DNA of 64,000 nt, from NCBI RefSeq assembly GCF_032854445.1, contig NC_088307.1, positions 11,852,017 through 11,916,016 on the forward strand, in the 5' to 3' direction. Positions 10,671 to 21,175 of the stretch are shown here, one piece after another. Made by a program: the position numbers and the translations under genes. Under the pieces are notes generated by a model, which was not told where the DNA came from, made no database searches, and was given only the letters and a program-made list of their open reading frames with translations. The first letter of the stretch is position 1; each line of letters starts with the position of its first letter. The DNA is from Liolophura sinensis. Taxonomy: Eukaryota > Mollusca > Polyplacophora > Chitonida > Chitonidae.

Positions 10671-12760
10671 AACGCAGTAGTTTGGGAAGAGATTCATGGT
10701 AAAATCTGTGCCCACGGACAGACACACAGAAGGCAACACAAGGTTATTTCTTCATGTATAAATATCCAAATATCATACCGAAGGGGTTTATTCCGGGACC
10801 AAAAACACCAAAGGAAACTGCAGGACCTTTCATTCTTTCAGGTTGTCCTTCACACTCTCATTTCTCTGTCAGCGAGTGCCATGGATGTTTAATCAACATC
10901 TTGCTTCTTTATTTTACGTCTTAGTTATATGGTGGCTTTAAATACGGAACCCTGGAAGTGGGCAGTAATTGATTTAATGTATAGTCAAGCTGTCTTGATG
11001 AAGAATATTTCTCTTCTCATCCGAAAAAACAAAATAAAGTAATTCATGCAACTCACTCTGAAACATAATTGTTTGTGGACGTTTTGAGGTTGATGTTAAA
11101 TCTGTCAAGCGTAGCACGTTTTGTTTCAGAAGCAGAACATTCCTTAGAAGAAAGATTATTCATTGTACGCACTGATTAACCCCTACAGCCTGTTTCTGTT
11201 TCTCCCACGCACTACTTTTGGAGGAATGAATGAATGACTGTGGACTAACACCGCTATTTTCTGGTTGAAGACTAGTGTTTGTTTAGAACTGTGCTTGTTG
11301 TAGAATTTTCCATGAAGCTAATCTTCTCGCAATATCAGAGCTATCATCAAAACAATGAATGATGCCTGGCTACTCTATGTGCATAGTAGTGTCGTCATCA
11401 ACGAATGATATATCCATTAAGTGATCATTAGCTTTAGGGCCTATCCAGTTAAAGCATTTATGGCTGTATACCAGTATATCTGTGCATTTTAATGTAGTAG
11501 TTTAGCAGACTGATATTATCAAGTGACACAATCCTTGTGTGAAATCCTTGTCAAAAAAGGCCACTCAAGTATTCGGCAATTTACTCGGTTTTAAAAATTT
11601 GAAAAAAAGTATTCCATCTAACATATACTTCTTAAGAAGGTTTTGTTTTCTTTTGTCTAATTTTAAAGTAAACATTCACACTCTGAAAAGAGTATTGCGG
11701 AATAATTCAGTCCTTCAACTTAGTGTTCTTCAGCAGCTTTCAGTTGCCAGTACTCTTCATGGAATGTCAAAAAACCTGATCAAAAGTTTGCTTTAATATT
11801 GTAGTTTTTAGGCAACAAGTAAGGAAATGACACGAACGTTTACTTACCTGATCTAATCTACCCCAGGGTTATGATGGGTGTAAATAAACGAAGTACAAAC
11901 CTGGGCATATTAACTGTTGATAAACTGTTAGCTGAAAACCTTGCAAATCTTACATGTAAATGTAGAGGTTAACTGAATATTCAGCTAACAGAGTGTATGA
12001 AATACAGACAAAATGTATACTGCCCAATTTTCTTTGCTCCACGAACAATACAAACCACCCTTTTAAATTCGTCCTATTATATTATTCACGGAGAGTCCAG
12101 GATGCACTATGGAGAGTCCATGTCTTAATTTACTTCTACTGACCCTATAAACATGTTAGTACCAATTAGGTTTGGCCACCTCAGATGGTACCAATATCAT
12201 ATCTGGCTCATAAGCTATTAATAGACGTTATCCAAGATGCTTTTAAAATCATCGGTTAGCTAAGGTATAGCCAAAGTTTAAATTTCACAACTTCCAAAGG
12301 TGACGGGTTTATACTGGGTTGTCAGTAAATGAGCAAATCGGTGTGACAGCAACCTGCGGATGGTCGTCGAAGTCAAATATTCACTTAGAGTTATGGTCAT
12401 AATTACAATAATTGCTGAACTATAAATTGAGTTACAAAATGGTTCACTTCCTGGATTATCAGTCCTAATATAACTGCTATTCATGGGCAGATAAGCATTT
12501 TTCTATTAGAGGAATGGGCGCTGCAGTGTGGCCATAAAAGTCCTCAAAATTCTTATATCTATTTATGTCATTTTAACGACACACTCAACAATATAGATAT
12601 ATGTGTGTATGTTTTCCAACGCAATATACGCAACGTGGTCTTCAATTTTCAGTCTCCATGATTGAACCGCAGTCTTCCTTAGTGACAATAGTACACATGT
12701 AGAAGCAGGCAGCAACCTCTACACACATTAGTCAATATAATTGTACATTTGAGGGTCTGG

Positions 12761-13374
12761 AGTGAGTGAACGAGTGAGTGAGTTCTTGGGGTTTAATGTG
12801 GAACTTAGCAATTTTTCAATCACATGGCGAAGAAGGAGTCCTTTGAGTGCATAATGTCATGTGCTTTTTTGTTGCAGGACGGATTTCCACCGCTGTTTTA
12901 TCTAGTGCTGCTTCACTGAGACAAGGGGCCTCCGTGGCTCAGTCGGTTAGCGCGCTAGCGCAGCGTAATGACCCAGGAGCCTCACACCAATGCGGTCGCT
13001 GTGAGTTCAAGTCCAGCTCATGCTGGCTTCCTCTCCGGCCGTAAGTGGGAAGGTCTGCCAGCAACCTGCAGATGGTCCTGGGTTTCCCCCTGGTGGGCCC
13101 GGTTTCCACCCACCACAATGATGGCCGCCGTCGTATAAGTGAAATATTCTTGAGTACGGCGTTAAACACCAATCAAAAAAAAAAAAAAATCACTGAGACG
13201 ACATAGAGAAGGCAAGAAATACACCCCACCCGAGATATTATACTGATACAGGTGAACCACTCTCTTCTTAATGCTGAACTCCAAACAAGGAAGTTAAAGC
13301 TTCCTCTTTTAATGTCTCAAGGGTGACCCAGTATTTACCTTGAATCTGCCGTCTCCTGAAGCGTGCGCTCTATT
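12761..13374 (-). repeat. SINE family 3 copy, interrupted by another SINE
   Basis: Minus-oriented: left end GAGTGAGTGAGTTCTTGGGG and GTTTAATGTGGAACTTAGCA, right end near GCGTGCGCTCTATT (tRNA-like head). A family 1 SINE lies inside at 12923-13189. Uninterrupted copies are at 43999 and 59850. Confidence 0.8.
12923..13189 (+). mobile_element. Full-length SINE family 1 with target-site duplication
   Basis: tRNA-like head with box A TGGCTCAGTCGGTTAGCGCG and box B GAGTTCAAGTCC, body with CCTGCAGATGGTCCTGGG, 3' end GTACGGCGTTAAACACCAAT and a run of A. Flanked by TCACTGAGAC at 12913-12922 and 13190-13199. The empty site GCTTCACTGAGACGACATAG is at about 59983. Confidence 0.92.
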
Positions 13375-13441
13375 AAAGGTTTGGATATATATCCTACATA
13401 TACGTATATATCCTTCATGTACGTATATACCCTACATGTAC

Positions 13442-13493
<52 letters not shown>

Positions 13494-13570
13494 GTAAATG
13501 TAGGATATATACGTACATGCGTACATGAAGGATATATACGTACATGTAGGATATATATCCAAACCTTTAA
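13373..13570. repeat. 198-bp palindrome centred on (TA)n
   Basis: The left arm begins TTAAAGGTTTGGATATATAT and the right arm ends with its exact reverse complement; arms of about 68 bp are nearly perfect inverted copies around about 26 TA units (13440-13491). The gene 4 copy (60186 onward) has only the left arm followed by about 230 bp that are missing here. Confidence 0.88.
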
Positions 13571-13690
13571 TGTGAAAATTGAAATTATTCCATACGCTTA
13601 CACAAGCTTACAAAAAGAGTGATATAACCAGTAAACCAAGTTAGTAAAATATGTAATTAACAAAATCTGTTCTGTTGCAAAAAAACTCAC

Positions 13691-13763
13691 CTTGACCTAT
13701 TGCAGTTTTAGCAATTATACACGCCAAAGCGAATAACCCTCCCCATGTTACATGAACTGCCAT
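13691..13763 (-). CDS. Gene 1 exon 1: start codon and signal peptide
   Basis: First coding exon of a receptor-like gene running leftwards. The ATG at 13763 has A at -3 and opens 24 codons: a short polar start, then a hydrophobic core (GGLFALACIIAKTAIG) and a small-residue end (GQG) typical of a cleaved secretion signal. It ends in phase 1 at a GTGAGT donor, matching the phase-1 acceptor of the next exon at 8684. Near-identical exons occur at 31995, 44834 and 60547, and their conserved reading frames and donors support real coding use. The product should enter the secretory pathway. The start was chosen because it is the conserved ATG in all four copies. Transcript evidence is lacking. Confidence 0.82.
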
Positions 13764-14479
13764 CTTCACCCGCTTACACTGCTCTGTTTGTAGACGATAT
13801 TGCTTACAGTCAAAATGTACAGATACGTATACATACATGAAGTATTCTGCCAACAAAATCAGGTCGGGAGTTTATCTTCCTAGCCTATATTTAAATGTGT
13901 TGTGTATGAGTGCGTCCAACCGTGTGAAGCCCTATTCTGAACTTCAACAAAACGTCTCTTCCGAAAGAGAGTAAATTGTTATACAATAAAGAATACCACT
14001 GAATATTTGCACAGGCATGCGCTATTGAGCATATAACATTTCCGAATGCACCTTGCAGTTTTGGCTGATGTTTTATAAAATATGTTCTCTTCTTTGAAGC
14101 TACGTTTACATAGTACGTGTGCAATTTGTTGGATTACCATAGCAACGTGCCTATTCATGCATTTATTTCTGCGTATGTGTCTCCTGCAGTAATTCATGCA
14201 GGTTGTAAATCCCAGTGACGTCATTTCACGTATTGTTATTGGGGAATTTTGGGTAACGACCTAATATATTACCAATGACCACATGATCCGGAGTTGTTGC
14301 AAGGATTTAAAAAATAAAATTTTTGTGTTGAATGAGAAAAAATTATTTTGTTATTTATATAAAGGTGAAATGTCAGGTTTTCCTGTAGGCCTACTGATAA
14401 AAGTGATATTTTACTCGCTAGAGTTAGATATCCCTTTTGTTATTACACACTCCGACGCCAGGACGTCACAAAGAAATTC

Positions 14480-14640
14480 CGTGACCGTTTGTGGGAAGGT
14501 CTTTCACCAACCTGCGCTTCAACGTGGGTTTCCCCAGGGCTCTGTCCGGTTTCCTCCCACCGTAATGCTGGCCACCGTCTTATATGTGAAACATTCTTCA
14601 GTACGACATAAAACATCAATCAAACAAATAAATAAATCAG
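14480..14640 (+). repeat. SINE family 1 copy, 5' truncated
   Basis: Contains GTTTCCCCAGGGCTCTGTCC and TTCAGTACGACATAAAACAT, then (AAATA)n. Shared with 45615 and 61030. Confidence 0.85.
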
Positions 14641-15274
14641 TTAATAAATCTGTCCTTTGTAGCTGCACATAGAACTACAAGTAGGCCTGTAGTTGTAGGT
14701 CCACATGTACATTGCCCAGGATTTACGACTTGTCATAACATTTTATTTCAGCTCTCCCTCAAGAGGAATAAAACTGAATTAAGTTAATATATTTATTTAT
14801 TTCGCATGAACTAGTTTCGGGTTTGTTTCTATAATTCGCTCACTGACAGTTATCTTTACCTTTTAGGCCTAGAGAAGTTTTAATAGCAGTATAGGTTGCA
14901 GTAATATTTATTGACAGTATATAGTGTAAACCTGAAGTGTTTCTGTATATATGTTGTTAACTGTTCTTATCATCGTTGTATGTCATTGTATGAACTTCAG
15001 TTTTCTCGCGAAATCACAGACCTGTACATGTATATTGTAGGTCAGAAACTGGATCCTCGATAATACCTTAACATAGCAGACTTCGCTGACGGTCGTTGTT
15101 GCATTGAAACCAGACATTTGTAAATAGTTTTCTTTTTGACAGGACTGTCTGCTTTAATTCTCACACGAACTCTACCTTTCGTGAACTTATGCCTACATAC
15201 AAATCTTCAGGTGTATACAGTGCTGTCTGTTTTTAATTTTTGAAGCGTATCATGTAATTTTTAAGCGTACTTAG

Positions 15275-15622
15275 CGAGTGAGTGCTTAGGGTTTGACGTC
15301 GTACTTAACAATTTTGCCGTCATATGACGACGAAAGCGTCCGTAGAGAGTATTTAATGTGCCTCCTTGTTGCAGGACGGATTTCCACCGCTCTTTAATCG
15401 AGTGCTTCTTCACTAAGACGACCTACCGAAGGCAAGGAGATCTAAGCCACCCCATCCGTGCTATTATACGGATATAAATCAACTAGCCGTTGCAATATCC
15501 GCTTAATACTGAACGCCAGTGAGAAAGGTACTTCGTCCTTTAAGGTCTTAGGTGTGACCCTACCCAGGATTGACCCTGGATCTACCGTCCCCGAAACGTG
15601 CGCTCTGCCAAATAAGCGATCG
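15275..15622 (-). repeat. SINE family 3 copy
   Basis: Minus-oriented; left end GAGTGAGTGCTTAGGGTTTG and CATATGACGACG, right end with a tRNA-like head near GTGCGCTCTGCCAAATAAGC. Shared with 46098 and 61750. Confidence 0.8.
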
Positions 15623-15799
15623 GTGCCGATCTTTAAGCGTATTTACGCCTCTACGCCTCTTATCTGTAGCACTCCTGGAAAATATGCAAATTAATTAATG
15701 TTAATGTAGACTAGATTTAAATATCTTATATCTCACCGAAGTGAGCGAAGTGGAATGTTATAATATGTCGAAGCCGTGTCTGAGATTTTGTGTTGTAAG

Positions 15800-15955
15800 C
15801 TTAGTGTTTTCGCCGTACTCGAGAATATTTCACCTATACAACGATAGCTAGCATTATGGTGGAAGGAAACCGGACAGAGGCTGGAGTAATTCCAAAACCA
15901 ACCGCAAGTTACTGCAACACCTCCCCACTCACGTGCGGCCGGACAGCATCTGCCT
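15800..15955 (-). repeat. SINE family 1 copy, partial
   Basis: GTTTTCGCCGTACTCGAGAA, then TTATGGTGGAAGGAAACCGG, ending near CACGTGCGGCCGGACAG. Shared with 62290 and truncated at 46640. Confidence 0.8.
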
Positions 15956-16125
15956 CATATTACGTGAGCGTGGATGACATTGAAACTTCAAAACTATAAT
16001 CGAACACTTTAATGTCTTTTTTCAAACTTAATGCAACTTGTTGCTCTACTTTTACATCAAATATTACAAGGACCCCTTAATTAATACTGAACAATAAGAC
16101 GTTTAAAGGTTTTGCAAATAACATT

Positions 16126-16188
16126 TTTATTGTACAGAATATCCTGTTATAAAGAAAAGGTATGCAATAACTCAATTACGCTTTTATT
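16126..16188 (-). promoter_or_regulatory. Candidate polyadenylation signals of gene 2
   Basis: AATAAA on the minus strand at 16183-16188 and again at 16126-16131, about 780-830 nt after the tail stop codon. No other supporting element was tested; these are candidates only. Confidence 0.3.
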
Positions 16189-16957
16189 ATGTAAATACAG
16201 CAACAGTTAAGCTGAAGTAGATGTACGCATGCGTTACCCAAGCTTACAGCGTCATAAATATTCAACAATATGATTGTAAGCTGTAATTAATGGCTGGTAT
16301 ATTTGGCAACAGGTATGAAACTTTAAATGATGGCGCTCGATGGCTAAGTCTTGACGGAAAGGTTTAAGCAAACATGTTTTGTGACGTAGAAATAAATCGA
16401 CTATGTTAGTACTCACTCTGGCTTATGCGACTATATGCGAGATATGTATACACCATACATTCAGGGATTTCGGGGATATTGCCATCCACAAATAGATATC
16501 TAAAAATATCGAAATTACCATTGGTCATCTCCATTGTCCATTATTAGTCTTACTATTAGTCTTCTCTATTGTCATGCAAACGACGATAGAGAAAGACCTC
16601 GTCGTTTTTATAAATGTACAAATCCAGATGACATGTACCAGCTGAGATATTAACACAAGTAATTAAACACAAGTGAATGCGCTCGAATTAAAAAAACTCA
16701 ACAGAAGAAATCAAGAAGAGGAGAATCTGACAAGCCCATGCTGAACCGTGCTCTACATAAAACTGTCTTAGGCCATATCCTCCTCGGATCTTTACAACAG
16801 TCTCTCGTAGATTTTAGTAAAATGAGAAGGCGCTTAGCAAGAACACATAGCAAATCTTAAAGCTCACAAACTGTCACTTCAGTTGTTTAGTTCACTATTA
16901 GAAGTTTCCATAAAAGTATCAGAGTGATACACAATATACAACCTGAACAAAACAGTT

Positions 16958-18546
16958 TCACTTTCCTTTAACTTTCGGCAGTTTAAGTTCGTCATACTCG
17001 CCCTCTTCTCGCATAAATCTACTCTCCGGAGCGACACCTGGTGGCGAATGGCGACCTCTCGGCGAAGCGTCAGTGATGAGTACAGCTGTGGAATCCACGT
17101 TTTGCTGGAAGGCCTGGGAATATTCGCTTCCGGTCATCTCTGGCTGAACACTACTTTCACTGTCAGTGGCGGGTTTCACATCATAGAGAATATGGTATGC
17201 GTTCTGCTCCGTTGATTCGTGCACATTTGGCTGAAAGATTTCGGGATTTTTGTTTCCGGCCATCTCGGGCTGAACACTGTTTTCACTCTCAGTGGCGGGC
17301 TTCAGATCACACAGAATATGGTATTCGTTCTGCTGTGCTGAGTTATTCTCTTTTGGCTGAAATACTTCGGGATTTTCGCTTGCTGTGATCTCGAGCTGAA
17401 TACTGCTTTCATTATCTTTGTTGGTTTTCAGATCACACAGAATATGGTACTCGTTCTGTTGCGTTGAATCCACATTCTCCTGAAAGACGTTGGAGCTTTG
17501 GCTTCCTGGCTGAATTCTTCTTTCACTCTCATCGGTGGTTTTCAGATCAAACAGAACTTGGTACTGGTTCTGTTCGGGCTGAATATTGCTTTCCTTGGTG
17601 GCTTTTAGATCATACGGAACTTGGTATTCATTCTGTTTTGCTGAATTCACATTATGCTGAAAGCCTTTTGGATTTTCGCTACCGGGCTGAATACTACATT
17701 CATCCCCATTGGCGTTTTTTTGGATCACACAGAATGTGGTATTCGTTCTGTTCTACTGAATCCTCCTTTTCCTGAAAGGTCTTGATATTTTCGTTTCCGT
17801 TCATTTCGGGCTGAATACTACATTCATTCCCATTGTCGTTTTTCATTTCACACAGAATGTGGTATTCGTTCTGTTCTACTGAACCCTCCTTTTCCTGAAA
17901 GGCCTTGATATTTTCGTTTCCGTTCATTTCGGGCTGAATACTACATTCATTCCCATTGTCGTTTTTCATTTCACACAGAATGTGGTATCCGTTCTGTTCA
18001 ACTGAATCCTCTTTTTCCTGAAAGACCTTGGTATTTTCGTTTCCGTTCATTTCGGGCTGAATACTACATTCATTCCCATTAGCGTTTTTCGGATCACACA
18101 GAATGTGGTATGCGTTCTGTTCAACTGAATCCTCCTTTTTCTGAAAGGTCTTGGTATTTTCGTTTCCGTTCATTTCGGGCAGAATACTACATTTATTCCC
18201 ATTGTCGTTTTTCTTTTCACACAGAATGTGGTACTCGTTCGGTGAGGTGTATTCCGCATTCTGTGGGCTATGCCTCCCTTGCATTGCCCATGCTGTACCG
18301 TCATTTTTACTGGTTACCACGGCGGCGTCACCATCCACACCATTGTTTAATGTGGGATTTCTGTCCAAATCCACTTCTTCGTAGGCGCCGGTCTGCACGA
18401 TAGCTGTTGAGCATGCTGCATTGTCTTGGTCCCTGGAATCTGGCAGGGAAACATTACTGTAAGCAGCGTTCGCTGTCATTTGTCGTTCCACAGAGGGTCT
18501 TCTCAATGTCTTACCAGTGCCATCGCCACTCTTTCTTTTACATTTT
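16958..18546 (-). CDS. Gene 2 last exon: long cytoplasmic tail with tyrosine-motif repeats, one-base frameshift
   Basis: Acceptor TCTGTAACAG, exon from 18546 to the TGA at 16958. It opens KCKRKSGDGTGKT, then YSNV and YEEV motifs, then five units of exactly 123 bp (41 residues) built on NEYHILC, then five more variable units (YQVP, YQVL, YHIL), and ends EGEYDELKLPKVKGK. The length minus the first base is 1588, one more than a multiple of three: unit 5 has seven A (T7 at 17715-17721 on +) where the other units have a different run, shifting the frame. Without that base the tail would be 528 residues. It may be an assembly error or a recent lesion. Role inferred: multivalent docking of SH2 proteins or AP-2 through YxxL/YxxPhi motifs. 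No catalytic domain is seen. Confidence 0.82.
17729..18240 (-). repeat. 123-bp coding tandem repeat
   Basis: The string ACAGAATGTG recurs at 17729, 17852, 17975, 18098 and 18221 on the + strand, exactly 123 bp apart. The units are nearly identical in DNA, so they were amplified or homogenised recently. Each encodes one 41-residue unit NxYHILC(D/E)-(P/M)K-N..NG.ECSIQPEMNGNEN-K-FQEKE-SVEQ. The older, more diverged and shorter units continue to about 17160. Confidence 0.9.
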
Positions 18547-18915
18547 CTGTTACAGAAAAATGAAGTTTATGTTGAACTTTCTAAACAGGTACACGGATAT
18601 TACAAATGAATAGCAGTCCGTTTCAGAAAAGAAAAATGAGTGCAATATATTGACAAATTAATTCATCTTCCCATGCAATAAACTGTACGTCGTAAAGGTA
18701 CGAATAACTGTTCTCCCAATTTCCTACAAAGTAAATAATTTTTCTGCCCAGTTTTGAAACATTTCGTCCAGTCTCACTAATCGAGTGAGTCATCAACAGA
18801 ACCAGATGAGCTTAATAACTCAGCTGGTCTGGCCATATGACTAAGTTTACTCAGTTGAATTAGCTTAATTTTATCACTCAGAGTTTTAAGCCCGTTGACC
18901 CTAACTTTCCTTTCA

Positions 18916-19620
18916 GTGTTGATCGGTTGTTCTGCCGGTCAATTTGTCGTAGGGTCGGTCAACCTGAAGTACAGTAAGTCGATTTGTGGTGTGGTCGGTT
19001 AATCTGTGGTACCGCCGATCTGTCTGTCTGTTGGTCAGTGTGGTTATTAGTTTGTCCTTTGAACAATCGATCCGTCAACATTTTTGGTGGGTTTGTTGGT
19101 CCATCTGTCGGTCATTTCGTAAAACGGTCAGTCCGTCGTAAGGGCCTGCTGTTTTGATTTCTTGGTCGGTTGGTCAATATGTTGGGTGGTCGGTCAATAC
19201 GCTGGTCGGTTGGACAATATATTGCTCGGTTGGTCAATATTTATTGATTTATTTAATGGGTATACTCAAGAATATCTCACTTATACGACTGCGGCCGACA
19301 TTATGGTGGGCGAAAAACAGCCCGTGGGAAACCGGCAACCATCCGGAGGCTGCTGGCAGACCTTGTCACGTACGGCCGGACAGGAAGCCAGCATGCCGTT
19401 TGACAACATGTTGGTCGGTTGGACAACATGTTGGTCGGTTGGTCAATATGTTGGTGGGTTGGTCAATGTGTTGATCTGTTGGTCAATAAGTTAGTCAGTT
19501 GGACAATATGTTGGTGGGTTGGTTGGTTAATATGTTGGTCGGTTGTACAATATGGTATTCTGTTGGACAATATGTTGGTCTGTCAGTAAAATATTTGTCA
19601 TTGTATCTTTTGACATGGTT
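18916..19620 (+). repeat. TTGGTCGGTTGGTCAATATG minisatellite
   Basis: Imperfect units of about 16-20 bp built on GGTCGGTTGG(T/A)CAATATG, more decayed at the left. A SINE (19240-19395) splits it. The gene 4 intron has the same array at about 48660-49665. Confidence 0.85.
19240..19395 (-). repeat. SINE family 1 copy inside the minisatellite
   Basis: TTTATTTAATGGGTATACTC, TATGGTGGGCGAAAAACAGC and CAGGAAGCCAGCATG. The same nested insertion is at 48948-49118. Confidence 0.8.
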
Positions 19621-19882
19621 TATTCAATTAATGACTAGCCAGAGTGCAGGAAGGCACACCTACTTCGCCGGATGTCGTAGCGAATATTCGATACTTTCTT
19701 GAAACAAATGGCACAAATTTCTTCACTAGGCTGCTGCATACTTTGCATATTTGTTTCACAATAATGATGCCAAAATACAACGCTGAATGCATATATTGGC
19801 AGGCATACGCTACCTACGTATGTGGGGGAGGGGTAGGGGGGAACTTCACACGAGATATATAGCCCTGAGAATCTATACTTAC

Positions 19883-19973
19883 CGAACAACAACAACCAAA
19901 ACGATGACCACTAGCAGAATCGCCCCTCCTAACCCAACAACCAAGCCTGCTGTGAGTGCCGCGGAATTTGTGC
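19883..19973 (-). CDS. Gene 2: transmembrane exon
   Basis: A 91-bp exon with acceptor CTTCAG and donor GTAAGT, phase 1 in and phase 2 out. It encodes a short polar lead (GTNSAALTAG) and an uninterrupted hydrophobic run (LVVGLGGAILLVVIVLVVVV) of about 20 residues, a single-pass helix with a GxxxG-like glycine cluster. The run ends in R, completed by the first base of the tail exon, which continues K-C-K-R-K: a classic stop-transfer. The exact phase match to both neighbours is strong support for the gene model and for a type I topology with the big exon inside the cell. A truncated copy is at 49779-49829. Confidence 0.88.
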
Positions 19974-20127
19974 CTGAAGAGGATTTATAAAAAACGAACG
20001 GTAAAAATGATCACAAAATAAACAATGTATATGACTTCAAAATGTGACGACTAGCGTCATCGCCTTATCAAAGTGTCACTTGTGAAGTAAAACAAACTGA
20101 TTTTATTCTTTCAAATAGGCCATTCAT

Positions 20128-20275
20128 ATTTATTTGATTGTTGTTTTACGCCATAGTCAAGAATATTTACTTTCGCCACGGCAGCAATCATTTTGGTGAC
20201 ACGAAACAAGGCAGCGCTCGGGGGAAACCCACGACCATCGACAGGTTGCTGCCAGATCGTCTCAAGTACTGACAA
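20128..20275 (-). repeat. SINE family 1 copy, partial
   Basis: TTGTTTTACGCCATAGTCAA and GGGGAAACCCACGACCATCG, ending after AGGTTGCTGCCAGAT. Confidence 0.8.
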
Positions 20276-20867
20276 TTGACAGGATATCTTGTGTATGGGG
20301 TTGAGCAACCAAATAAATATATAATAAATAAATAAGTTTGGAATCGTAACAAACTGGCCCAACAGACTGCAATGAAGTATCATAGACCAAACTCCATATA
20401 AAAAGTGTGCCTGCCTTATTTAGACTCGCACAACATACCCGTCTCCTTGTCCGATAGGTTTACCGCTCCGCTCTGCCCGTTGATTGGTAACGTTGTGTTG
20501 GTGTCAATATCTAAAACTGAAACTACTTGAATTTACGGTTCAGGGCATAAATAAGCAAGGACAGTCTGAAATTCTGGGACAATATACATGTTATCATATA
20601 ACTGGTTCATCATCTTTACCAATTCCAAACTGATACAAGAGGCAGACAGAAGTCTCAGCTCGAAATCATGTCCTTCACGTATCATACGAAATCAAGGTCA
20701 GATTGTGGCCTTTTTCCCTAAAGATAACATATCTTGGGGAGTTAACAATAAAAGGTGTAACACTTTCCTATCCGAACACCTTTCCTCGCGATACAAATCT
20801 CGCGAGTTTTATTCTCCATACATGCACATTTTTATAATCGGTCTCCAAAACATGAAACACTTGCTTA

Positions 20868-20945
20868 TTTATTTATTGTTTGGTGTTTTACGCCATACTC
20901 GTCTATACAACGGTGGCCATCTGCTGGTTGCTGGCAGACCACACA
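20868..20945 (-). repeat. SINE family 1 fragment, internally deleted
   Basis: GGTGTTTTACGCCATACTCG joined to CTGGTTGCTGGCAGACC; the middle of the element is missing. Confidence 0.7.
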
Positions 20946-21175
20946 TGCCATATAATATTTAAAATTTACGCTTAAAACGAAAGTACTACATTAACAATCA
21001 GAGGGTTCGACGAGTGATCGCACTAACGAAGTGTGCTGTGCTACACTTGTAAGTGTTACAGGTTGTTAACGAAGAACTTCATAGTTTTAAAAATATATGG
21101 AAGGAATAAGGTTTGATATGATGGAGAGAGTATAGCTCATCTAAATCAATATTTACGATCATTGAATATGCTTAC

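Larger units (their letters stand above)
8685..13690. other. Gene 1 first intron
   Basis: Alignable with 41245-44833 and 56537-60546. Contains a local duplication (about 8926-9470 and 10132-10670), SINE copies and a palindrome near 13.4 kb. The open frames at 9177, 9548 and 11539 have no support from codon-level conservation in the paralogues. Confidence 0.6.
13764..16957. other. Intergenic region between gene 1 and gene 2
   Basis: About 3.2 kb between the ATG of gene 1 and the stop of gene 2, both on minus, so it holds the gene 1 promoter and the gene 2 3' UTR. Alignable with 44907-47170 and 60620-63449. Contains SINEs at 14480-14640, 15275-15622 and 15800-15955. A TATA-like TTTAAATATAGG (minus) lies near 13885, about 120 bp before the ATG; it is only partly kept in the paralogues. 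Confidence 0.6.
18547..19882. other. Gene 2 intron between membrane and tail exons
   Basis: Dominated by a GGTCGGTTGGTCAATATG minisatellite with a SINE inside. Phase 2 intron, TCTGTAACAG acceptor. The frames reading LVGWS... on the + strand are products of the repeat. Confidence 0.7.
19974..21175. other. Gene 2 intron between stalk and membrane exons
   Basis: Holds two minus-oriented SINE fragments (20128-20275 and 20868-20945, the latter with an internal deletion). No exon seen. Confidence 0.6.

Noticed and set aside
12925-13030. A tRNA gene
   Set aside because: Box A and B are present but in a long, imperfect head joined to a SINE body with an A tail and a target-site duplication.
17729-18240. 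Classical ITIM or ITAM array
   Set aside because: The -2 residue is not I/V/L/S, and the 41-residue spacing is far longer than the 6-8 residues of an ITAM; only a general YxxL label is supported.
17197-18403. Plus-strand open frames opposite the tail exon
   Set aside because: Shadows of the minus-strand tail repeats; the minus strand has splice sites, exact 41-residue periodicity and paralogues.
19154-19702. Open frames reading repeated LVGWS/ICWSVGQYV on the + strand (also 49024-49653)
   Set aside because: They are translations of the GGTCGGTTGG minisatellite in an intron of the minus-strand genes; all frames are open for repeat reasons.
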